DNA of 64,000 nt from Bog-257 sp963846715. Lineage in GTDB: Bacteria; Acidobacteriota; Terriglobia; Terriglobales; Acidobacteriaceae. The notes under the pieces are model-generated. The model did not search any database. It had not been told where the DNA came from and worked only from the letters and a program-made list of their open reading frames with translations. The stretch lies in assembly GCA_963846715.1 (NCBI GenBank), contig CAWJXA010000002.1:806001-870000 (forward strand). Reading direction: 5' to 3'. Below, in pieces: positions 28,776-36,667 of the stretch (the stretch's first letter is position 1; each line of letters opens with the position of its first letter). The translations under genes were made by a program, and so were the position numbers.

Positions 28776-31103
28776 TTACTTTAGGACGTTGATAGCTGCG
28801 GCCGCTAATCCAAAGTTCGCCAGGATCTGCGACCAATCCTTGATCCCGCGCGACAAACTGCCTTTATTGGTCTGTTCTGGAACCACTACGGTGTCCCCTG
28901 GCATCATCACCATGCTGTCGAATCCTCCTGACCAGAAGAACGAAGCAGAATCTTTGCTGACTACCGCTCCATTGGCGCGGACCACAAAGATCCTGCCCTT
29001 GTCCGCGTCGCGAGTCGGACCGCCAGCATTCCTTAGATATGTCGAAACGGTCTTCCCGGGTTGTTGCAGAAACGAGCCCTGATTGTAAACATCACCAACA
29101 ACACTGACCACAATCGGCCGGCTCGGTACGTAGAACTGGTCGCCGTCCTCAAGGGGAATATCCGGGATGCTATCCACCGTCTGATCATTCGGGTGCAGGT
29201 TCAGAACAATGCGGCCGTCAGCCCGTAACTGCCGGAGCTTATCGAGGCTGGCGCGTTGCGCCTCAAGAGAAGCCTTGGCGGCAATTTCCTCGTCAGCCGT
29301 TCTAGCGTTCTGCGCCATCTGCGCCGCCTGACGGGCCACTTGCTGCTCCGTCTGCGTGATCATCATGTCGAGGCGCTCCTGCTGCTCGATGCGGGCCGAC
29401 ACACGAGTAAACTCGGCGCCATAGAGGTAGGCTGATGGGGCAAGCCCCCCCGCCTGCATCACCAGGTCGCGCAGTCGCTGACCTTGCTTTGCCCGGTAGA
29501 TTCCGGCAGCCTCAAATTCGCCATCCAGTCTTACCAGCTTCGTTTGCTTTTCTTCCGGGACGCGAAGATCGGCCTGCGAGAAAATGGTGACAATGTCGCT
29601 TGGTTGAAGTAGCAGATTGCTGGCATCGTCGTGGTTTAGGATCGCCTTGCCAAGGTTAAAGGTCAAAAGTTGGGTCGAAAGATCCTGCGGGCTCATGCGC
29701 TGAACGACAGCGTAATCCCAATTGATCTCCGGGGCGTTGCGCCTCACCTCGTTCGTGGCATTGCCCGATCGCCCATTGGATTCCGTGGCCTGCAAAGCCA
29801 CGTAGTTTTGCTGCATCCAGTATTCCGAGGTGATGAGGAACTCGCGGTTAGGTATCAAATCGCTGATTCGCATGCCCTCGTGCCAAGGGTAGCGACCCGG
29901 TGAAGCCACATTACCGCGTAAGGTGACGGAATTTTCAAAGCGGGGAGACACCAACGCGACATTCACCACATCACCATCTTTGATGGGATGGGCCAAGCCA
30001 GACGCGTCCAGGCTCACACGCTCAACGCTGCGCATCTGCCGGTCCTTGATGTGTTCCACAAAGATCTTGCCCCCCGACGCAGTGGTCGACAGCCCACCCG
30101 CCAGACGAAGTACCTCCGCCAGATCCGAACTGCCTTTGAGTTCATAGATTGCGGGAACGTTCACCTGTCCGCCTATGGCAACTTGAGGCCCTACCGGAGC
30201 AACGTAGATCACATCCTCTGGCTGCAGAAGAACATCTTTGCTCTTATCGCCGTTAAGCAATAACTCGTAAAGATCGAAGTTGGTCACCACGGTAGAGCCA
30301 CGCTTTAACTCGATGTGACGCATCGACCCCGTGGGCGATGGTCCTCCCGAGGCAAAAACTGCATTGGCCAGCGTGCTTAACGAGCTGACCGTGTAGCGTC
30401 CCGGGCGGCGGGCTTGACCCACCACAAACACGTCGATCGAGCGCAACTCCCCCATAGTAACGTTCAAATCAAAGTTCTGATAAATCCGCCCAATGTGCGA
30501 CTTGAGAAAATCCTCCATCTGCGCATACTTCAACCCGGCAACATTCAGATTGCCTACCTTGGGAAGAAAAATGCTCCCATTGCGGTCCACGCGCGCGTGA
30601 ATGTCCAGGTCAATCTGCCCCCAGGCGCGAATCAGCAACTCATCACCAGGACCGATGACGTAGTCCGCGGTGACGGGAACTCGATCCACGGGAGCAAAAG
30701 TGGTTGGTACGTTGTCGAAGAGACTAAGGCCGTAGATGGGAAGCACTTTCCCCAGGGACGACAAAACCATCTGCTGGAAGTCAGTGAGATCGACCGGCTT
30801 TGGGGGGCCTGACGATGTTCCTGGCACCGCTTTGGCGGCATTGGCAGAATTGGCGGTCGGGAGGGTATGCGTCTCATCCTTGACAACCGTAGGCGACGGC
30901 GTGGCAGCCTGACCGGCGGCCGGAGGTGGCCCGCCAGCCGGTGTCGATGTTGACGCAGGTGCTTGTGATGGAGCTGTATTTGCCGGAGTCTGCGCGGCGG
31001 CACTGAGCGAAATCGCCAGCCAGGTTGCCGGTAGCAATAACATCGCAGTAAGAATTTTCCAGAAGCCTTGTGAATCTTCGATCTCTTTCGGAAGAGCTCT
31101 CAA
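28776..31103 (-). CDS. Polysaccharide export outer-membrane protein (Wza-like, several SLBB domains)
   Basis: A secreted protein of about 775 residues. After a signal peptide (MLLLPATWLAISLSAAAQ) and a Pro/Ala/Thr-rich linker it has a poly-export domain (YVIGPGDELLIRAWGQ, IFLPKVGNLNVAGLKY) and then repeated SLBB soluble-ligand-binding beta-grasp modules (VFVVGQARRPGRYTV, VAIGGQVNVPAIYEL, VTLRGNVASPGRYPW, VSVVGDVYNQGSFL). It is about twice the length of E. coli Wza because of extra SLBB repeats. I chose the TTG at 31103 because GGGAG lies six bases upstream; an ATG at 31043 is the alternative. It forms the outer-membrane export channel. Confidence 0.88.
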   Translation of the reverse strand: MRALPKEIEDSQGFWKILTAMLLLPATWLAISLSAAAQTPANTAPSQAPASTSTPAGGPPPAAGQAATPSPTVVKDETHTLPTANSANAAKAVPGTSSGPPKPVDLTDFQQMVLSSLGKVLPIYGLSLFDNVPTTFAPVDRVPVTADYVIGPGDELLIRAWGQIDLDIHARVDRNGSIFLPKVGNLNVAGLKYAQMEDFLKSHIGRIYQNFDLNVTMGELRSIDVFVVGQARRPGRYTVSSLSTLANAVFASGGPSPTGSMRHIELKRGSTVVTNFDLYELLLNGDKSKDVLLQPEDVIYVAPVGPQVAIGGQVNVPAIYELKGSSDLAEVLRLAGGLSTTASGGKIFVEHIKDRQMRSVERVSLDASGLAHPIKDGDVVNVALVSPRFENSVTLRGNVASPGRYPWHEGMRISDLIPNREFLITSEYWMQQNYVALQATESNGRSGNATNEVRRNAPEINWDYAVVQRMSPQDLSTQLLTFNLGKAILNHDDASNLLLQPSDIVTIFSQADLRVPEEKQTKLVRLDGEFEAAGIYRAKQGQRLRDLVMQAGGLAPSAYLYGAEFTRVSARIEQQERLDMMITQTEQQVARQAAQMAQNARTADEEIAAKASLEAQRASLDKLRQLRADGRIVLNLHPNDQTVDSIPDIPLEDGDQFYVPSRPIVVSVVGDVYNQGSFLQQPGKTVSTYLRNAGGPTRDADKGRIFVVRANGAVVSKDSASFFWSGGFDSMVMMPGDTVVVPEQTNKGSLSRGIKDWSQILANFGLAAAAINVLK

Positions 31104-31192
31104 TTCGATCTCCCTAAACCCAGGTCGGGTGTCGTATGAATTGTGGCCAATGAAAAACGCCGGCTCGCAGCCAGCAAGACTTGTGGAGCGAT

Positions 31193-31831
31193 CTAGTCGT
31201 TGCTGGTGACCGTCTGCCGTGCCGCAACCGGCTGGCGTAGGGCGTTCAACCAGAACTGGGCATAGGCCGGAGCTGCCTCCCCTGCATTCCATGGCAGCTC
31301 GCGCCCGGTAAAGAGAAGATGAAGGTTCTGGTGCGCGCTCACCGCCCCGACCAGGCCGAGTGTGGCGATGGTCGGCTCCAGATCGTAAATGACGCCGCGT
31401 GCCGCACATCTGCCGAAATACGCATTGACCGCGTCGAAAATAGGCCCGAGATGTTCGCGAAACATCTGGTCCGCGCCTGGCAGCTCGAAACCGGCCACGT
31501 ACAGCAGTCGCAACAACTCGGGATGTTGCAATAAGTTCTCGACCATGAATGTAACCAGCATAGGCACAACAATGGCAGGGTCCAAGTCCATCGCCAGGCC
31601 TTGTTGCAGTTCTCGCCCCAACTTCAGTCGGTTCAGTCGCGACTCCGTCGCCGCCCAGAAGAGGTCCGCTTTCCGTACGAAGCAGCGGAACAGAGTGGCT
31701 TCATTCACCTCGGCGAGATGGGCGATCTCCCGCGTGCTCGTGCCCTTATATCCCTGACGGGAGAAGAGCTGCACAGCCGCCTCGATGATGCGTACTTCCG
31801 TAACACTTCTTCCCGGTGTTTTTTTCACCAT
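31193..31831 (-). CDS. TetR/AcrR family transcriptional regulator
   Basis: A 212-residue regulator. The N-terminal helix-turn-helix is typical (IIEAAVQLFSRQGYKGTSTR followed by EIAHLAEVNEATLFRCF). The C-terminal all-helical ligand domain is unrecognised. It lies 90 bases upstream of the Wza-like gene on the same strand and is the first gene of the polysaccharide run, so it may control that operon and itself. ATG at 31831 has AAGGA upstream. Confidence 0.88.
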   Translation of the reverse strand: MVKKTPGRSVTEVRIIEAAVQLFSRQGYKGTSTREIAHLAEVNEATLFRCFVRKADLFWAATESRLNRLKLGRELQQGLAMDLDPAIVVPMLVTFMVENLLQHPELLRLLYVAGFELPGADQMFREHLGPIFDAVNAYFGRCAARGVIYDLEPTIATLGLVGAVSAHQNLHLLFTGRELPWNAGEAAPAYAQFWLNALRQPVAARQTVTSND

Positions 31832-31837
31832 CTTCAA

Positions 31838-32747
31838 TCCTTCAACTGTCTAGCAAGCTGCTTAAAAACTACCTGCTGACAACAGCCCGGGTAGTCCGGG
31901 CCTTCCAGACCCGCGTTCACCGGGTCTTGTGAAGAGGGCTTTAGCCCCTGAGGTACCTCGTCTAAAGCCGCTAAAATAGCCTCTTTTGTGCAATGTCCCC
32001 AGGCCTAAAGGCCGTTTCACGGTACTCGCTTGACGCGTCGCTGAAGCGCCGCACTACCCAAACTCGCTCCGGAGAGGACTTTTTCAGCAGCCTCCTAGCG
32101 AAGCTTACGAGGGTGCCGACACCGCCGGAGTGATCTTTCGGCAAGACTGGGCACATCTGGGAAAGAGGCATGTCTCTCGGAGAAGAAATCAACTGAGGGT
32201 GTGGACAAAACAGACGAGAGGCCCAGAAAGAGAATCGGCAGGAACCTTCGGCAGGTCCCATGACAACAGCAAGGCTCTGCCATCCTCACTTAGACGAGGT
32301 GTTTATTCCAATAAGGCAAGCTACTAAACATCCGACAAACTTCCGTCGCAGTTCCTTTAGGGTCCCGAGGAGCGGAGAACGCCACCTCATCAACAATCGG
32401 CGCCAAGCACAAGAGTGCAAGCGCACACTTGCGGCGCTCTGATCTGTTTCAAAATCAATTTTGGACTTTAGTCGACGCTTGCAATATAGGGAAACCACAT
32501 TACTTGGTCAAGGAAAAACGCGAACGGGCAGGCGATTCGCAGGCCTTAATGACTCCCTCAGAAGTGGGGCTACGAGTTTCGCCGATAGAAACTCTGGGGC
32601 CTCGACGCGAGCGCTTACTTCGCCTCGGGCGGAGTGGGTACACGGCCGAGCTCGAAGAAATAACGAATCCGCAGACATCCCATTCCTCAGGTCAATCTTC
32701 GAACAATGGAACCCCTATAGCACCGATCAAAAGCACGGAATCCAAAC
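31838..32747. repeat. Long intergenic region with palindromic REP-like sequences
   Basis: About 0.9 kb with no convincing gene. Short open frames exist, but they lack start signals and homology. The part at 31880-32030 is rich in short palindromes such as GGGCTTTAGCCC and GCCTAAAGGC in GC-rich arms, a style of interspersed intergenic repeat common in acidobacterial chromosomes. It should hold the promoter for the TetR-led operon at its left end and lies downstream of the TonB receptor at its right end. A 14-base palindrome (CAAAATCAATTTTG) lies near 32449. Confidence 0.45.
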
Positions 32748-32773
32748 AATAAAGGGGAGCCCGAAGGCTCCCC
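32748..32773 (-). terminator. Rho-independent terminator after the TonB-dependent receptor gene
   Basis: Read on the minus strand, a perfect GGGGAGCC/GGCTCCCC stem with a short TTCG-type loop is followed directly by TTTATT. It starts 27 bases after the receptor stop codon at 32800. Confidence 0.85.
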
Positions 32774-32799
32774 GAGTACCGCAGTCTTATCCAGTGTCC

Positions 32800-35700
32800 C
32801 TAGAACAACAGCTTGAGCGCGAACTGAATATTGCGACGCTCGTCGGGCAGGGTGCTGTTGAACGAACCGGCGCTGGGTTCACCATTAACCGCCTGGATCG
32901 CCGTCACGCCAGTGCCATTCTCAATGTCGAGGTTGGTGGCCTGGATGTACATGTTGTGATGGTTGAAGATGTTGTAGAACTCTCCACGGAACTGCATAGT
33001 GAAGCGCTCCGTTAACTTGAAGTTCTTCATAGCTACGAAATCAATGTTCCAATAGCCCGGAGATTGATATCCGTTGCGCTGCCCGATCGTCTGTCCATTC
33101 TGGGTAAAGCTGCAACCTACGCCGTAGAGGCCGGTGCAGTTTGGCACCGCAAGAACGTTACCGTTCCCCACGGGTACGCCAGTTGAATCCAACGGCAGGG
33201 GCAGGTAGTTAAACAGGTTCGGTGAGCCTGGAATCGGATTGTTGACGTTTGCACTGCCCGAACCCGGTACTGGAACTCCGGGTACGTAACGCGGACAGGT
33301 GTAACCCGTCGCGCCCAAGTTGGTGCAGTCATAGATTGAGAACGGATAACCGGAGTGCACCTTAAACACCGGTGACATGCTCCAGCCTCCGAGTATCTGA
33401 CGAGCGACCGCGTTGCTGGAGTTCTTCATCCACGGCAAATCCCACACGCCGCTGACGACGAAACGGTTACGGGTGTCATAGTCGGAATTGCCCTTGTCCA
33501 GGCTGGGATTGTAAGCATCCAGATAACCCAGGCCGTAGAACGAGGAGTAGCCATCCGAGAATGTGGACGACAGGTTGTCAATCGAATGCGAATAGGTGTA
33601 GTTAGCAACCAGCTGCAATCCTTTGTTGAACAGATTGCTGGTCGAAAACTTCACGTTGAGGCCGTTGTAGTTGCTGAAGCCGCTGCCGCCACGGTAGTTG
33701 ATGTTGGTGTACTGGTAATTGACGCGGTTGGTTGTACGCGGGTCGCCCAGGAAGGCCGAACCGTAGCCGGCATCGTTTAGATTGGCGATGTCGTACAATC
33801 CGGTACCCTTGGAACCTGCGTACTCGACCGACAGGACCGAGTTACGCATGACCTGCCGGTCAATGGACGCCGACCAGAACTGCGTATAAGCTGTGGGCAG
33901 GTTTTGCTGGACCGCGCGCAGGCTGACGCCCGGCAGGAACTTGGTTCCTGTACCTGCCAGAGGACCGGCATTGTCGGTGTAGATAGGTAACACCGGCACA
34001 TCTGAGCCCGCCACCAGGCTGACCACGGCGTAGTTCGGCGGGTTCTGAATGACGTTGAAGGTTACGTTACCGAAGTTACGTTCATAGCCCAATCCGTATC
34101 CGCCACGGAGACTCGTGCTTCCGTCGCCGAACACGTCCCACGCAAAACCAACACGCGGAGCAAAGTTATCCTTGTCCTGAGCCCATAGGCCGCCGACTGG
34201 ACTCTGGTTTGCGATTTGGACTGTACCGTTGCGCACCTGCTGGTACAGATTCGCCCCGGAGCCCAGGTAGTAGTTGGAATCCAACGCCGGATTGGCGTTG
34301 TGCTGGACGCCGTAGTACTCCCAACGAAGACCGAGATTCAGGGTCAGGCGGGGACGTACTTTCCAGGAATCCTGCACATACCACGCTCCGTCGTTATAAC
34401 GGTTGTTGCGGCTGAACGAAGGGGCCGTGACTGGCAGGGTAAGCGTGCAAGCCGAACTGACGACGTAGTGCCCGGCCGCATCTTTGGGACACGGGTACTT
34501 GCCCTGTGGATAGGAAGCACCCTGGAATTGGTACAACTGTCCGGAAACCAGGTTGGCAGCGGCCGAAGAGATATCTCCACCCGAAGCCAGCGATTCTACC
34601 GCATTCTCGTAAGCACCGAATTGGCGGTTGTCGCGAGTCTGGATGTAGTCGCCGCCGAACTTGAACTGATGTTTACCCTTGGTCCAGTTCAAGTCCTCGT
34701 AAAACTGATACAAGTTCTGAGGACCACCGAACGGGATCGCGTTGCCCGGCGTGGTTTCCGAGTAGCCCGGAAACACCAGCGAGCCGTTCGTTCCCGGCAG
34801 GTCTGGAAGCGCGGTCGCCGAGGTGTACAGTGTCGGGCTGACCGGGTTCGTTCCCAGCGGCTGCAAATTCGTGAGGCGGTTATAAATTACCTTCGAGGAA
34901 CTCACGAAACTGGGCGTGAATACGTGGGTATAGTTAATGACGACATTCTGGTTGAAGTTGGTCTGCCCGGTGTTATAGCCCGCATACGGGCTGGCATTAA
35001 TCGTTCCAGCAAAGTCGTCTTCGCTGTACAGAGCATAGCGACCGTAAAGGGTGCTCTTGTCGGAGATGTTCCAGTCCACACGGTTCACAGTGCTATAGGT
35101 GTTCTGCGGAGAACCGCCGCCCGAATCCGCGGGAACCGTGTACTGCACATACTGTCCAAATGGAGCATTGCAAGGTAGCGGGGCCGGGCAGTTTCCGCCG
35201 TTCGCCTGCTGCCAATTTACGTTCTGCAGGACGCTCAGGCCGGGGACGAATTTGTTGCCATAGGCGCTGAAGAAATCCTTGGTTCTGGAATTAACCTCTG
35301 GCAGCGCCAGGAACGCCGGATCGAGGATGCTCTGGGTAGCTACAGAAGTGCTGCGGACCCTCGTCCACTCCGTGCCGCTGAAGAAGAACAATTTGTTCTT
35401 GATGATCGGGCCGCCGATAGAGTATCCGAACTGGTTGCGGGTGAATCCCGGTTTGTTGATGTCATTGGCGTCGTTGTTATAGGTATTGGCCGCCAGTGCC
35501 GACAGACGGTTGAACTCATACAACGATCCGTGGAAGCTGTTGGTTCCTGACTTGGTGGCCACGTTGACCACGCCGCCTCCGGCGCGACCATATTCTGCCG
35601 TGAAGTTATTGGTCAGAACACTGAATTCCTGCACGGTATCGAGCGGAACGCTCTGACCCACGGTTGCCGTGAATAAATCGACGTTCTCGCCGCCGTCCAG

Positions 35701-36270
35701 CAGGATGTCGGTGTCAGCGGAGCGCGCACCGTTGATTGCGTAACCCGCGCCGCGAGCGCTGTTGTTGTCTTCGGTCACGTTGCCCGACGTCGCAACCAAG
35801 TCATAGGGGTTGCGGGTCAGGGTCGGCAGATCGACCATCTGCTTTGAGTTGATGGTCTGCGACAGGGTCTGGTTTTCGGTATTTACTACTGCGACTTCCG
35901 CAGAACCAGTGACTTCCACGGTGGTGGAAGCGCCGGTGACACCTAGCTTCGCCGAAACATCATTCACGGACCCGACGCCGACCTTTACGCGCTGGGTGAA
36001 CTTCTGGAAGCCTTGCGCATCGATCGTCACGTCGTAGGTCTTAGGTGGCAAGTTGGTGATCGTATACTCGCCGGCCGACTGAGTGGTCGCAGTGCGAACC
36101 AGTCCTGTATCAACCGAGGTCGCTGTGACCTTTGCGCCTACAACTACTGCCCCTGTTTTGTCGGTAACGTTGCCATTGATCACGCCGCTTTCGGCCTGAC
36201 CAAAAGCCCATACCGAGAACAAGCTCAGAATCGCAAGCAAGGAAATAAATCTCACTATGTTTCGATTCAT
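32800..36270 (-). CDS. TonB-dependent receptor with carboxypeptidase-regulatory-like domain (Oar-like)
   Basis: A 1156-residue outer-membrane protein. A signal peptide (residues 1-24, ending WAFGQ) is followed by a carboxypeptidase-regulatory-like beta-sandwich (SGVINGNVTDKTGAVVVGAKV to about residue 110), a plug domain (near 150-270, with ING.RS.DTDILLDGG and GRAGGGVVNVATKSGTN) and a long 22-strand-type barrel ending in a C-terminal aromatic residue (LKLLF). This domain order is characteristic of Acidobacteriota, where dozens of paralogues usually occur. The substrate may be a carbohydrate or siderophore but cannot be read from sequence. The start has GGAGAG upstream. A clear terminator follows. 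Confidence 0.93.
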   Translation of the reverse strand: MNRNIVRFISLLAILSLFSVWAFGQAESGVINGNVTDKTGAVVVGAKVTATSVDTGLVRTATTQSAGEYTITNLPPKTYDVTIDAQGFQKFTQRVKVGVGSVNDVSAKLGVTGASTTVEVTGSAEVAVVNTENQTLSQTINSKQMVDLPTLTRNPYDLVATSGNVTEDNNSARGAGYAINGARSADTDILLDGGENVDLFTATVGQSVPLDTVQEFSVLTNNFTAEYGRAGGGVVNVATKSGTNSFHGSLYEFNRLSALAANTYNNDANDINKPGFTRNQFGYSIGGPIIKNKLFFFSGTEWTRVRSTSVATQSILDPAFLALPEVNSRTKDFFSAYGNKFVPGLSVLQNVNWQQANGGNCPAPLPCNAPFGQYVQYTVPADSGGGSPQNTYSTVNRVDWNISDKSTLYGRYALYSEDDFAGTINASPYAGYNTGQTNFNQNVVINYTHVFTPSFVSSSKVIYNRLTNLQPLGTNPVSPTLYTSATALPDLPGTNGSLVFPGYSETTPGNAIPFGGPQNLYQFYEDLNWTKGKHQFKFGGDYIQTRDNRQFGAYENAVESLASGGDISSAAANLVSGQLYQFQGASYPQGKYPCPKDAAGHYVVSSACTLTLPVTAPSFSRNNRYNDGAWYVQDSWKVRPRLTLNLGLRWEYYGVQHNANPALDSNYYLGSGANLYQQVRNGTVQIANQSPVGGLWAQDKDNFAPRVGFAWDVFGDGSTSLRGGYGLGYERNFGNVTFNVIQNPPNYAVVSLVAGSDVPVLPIYTDNAGPLAGTGTKFLPGVSLRAVQQNLPTAYTQFWSASIDRQVMRNSVLSVEYAGSKGTGLYDIANLNDAGYGSAFLGDPRTTNRVNYQYTNINYRGGSGFSNYNGLNVKFSTSNLFNKGLQLVANYTYSHSIDNLSSTFSDGYSSFYGLGYLDAYNPSLDKGNSDYDTRNRFVVSGVWDLPWMKNSSNAVARQILGGWSMSPVFKVHSGYPFSIYDCTNLGATGYTCPRYVPGVPVPGSGSANVNNPIPGSPNLFNYLPLPLDSTGVPVGNGNVLAVPNCTGLYGVGCSFTQNGQTIGQRNGYQSPGYWNIDFVAMKNFKLTERFTMQFRGEFYNIFNHHNMYIQATNLDIENGTGVTAIQAVNGEPSAGSFNSTLPDERRNIQFALKLLF

Positions 36271-36667
36271 CGCACTCTCCGCACCAAAATTGTAGGGAAG
36301 GGGAAGGATATGCTTCGCCCTACCTCATTGGTGCACGGGAGTAGCCACTAGGGCCTCGCTGATTACAGGCATGTTACGTCTATCAAACTCGTGCGCCTAT
36401 TTTTTTTTGTAGAAAAACCAGTTCCCGTATTCTGTATTCTGTAGAATGCAGAGGGGATAGGCCGCACTTTCCTACGACTGAAGTTGTAGGAAAGTGGGAT
36501 CGGTCGCACGGAAGTGTTTAGTTTTTGATTAACTTAGTTGACGTATTTGAATAACTACTAGGTACCGATTGCAATCGTGGTTTACCCGTCTCTCGTTAGC
36601 GTCGTTGGTGCTAATGGGACAGATTTGCATGTCACTTTTTGGGGAGCAAAATCCACGCCGCTGAACG
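36271..36667. other. Intergenic region between sucA and the TonB receptor gene
   Basis: About 400 bases without a gene. The left part should contain the promoter of the receptor gene. The middle is AT-rich, with a nine-T run near 36401 and a TATTCTG direct repeat near 36428. A strong hairpin lies at 36465-36496. No riboswitch pattern such as a cobalamin box was recognised. Confidence 0.6.
36465..36496. repeat. 32-base hairpin/inverted repeat
   Basis: Two 11-base perfect arms (CACTTTCCTAC and GTAGGAAAGTG) extend inward with CGAC/GTTG pairing to give a 14-pair stem around a TGAA loop. It lies about 170 bases beyond the sucA stop. There is no T-run, so it could be a structured RNA element, an operator or a repeat copy. 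Confidence 0.6.

Noticed and set aside
31971..32261. 96-codon minus-strand frame in the intergenic region
   Set aside because: It lies in palindromic repeat sequence and has low-complexity composition; no Shine-Dalgarno.
34216..35178. 320-codon open frame on the plus strand
   Set aside because: Antisense to the TonB receptor barrel; a codon-bias shadow.
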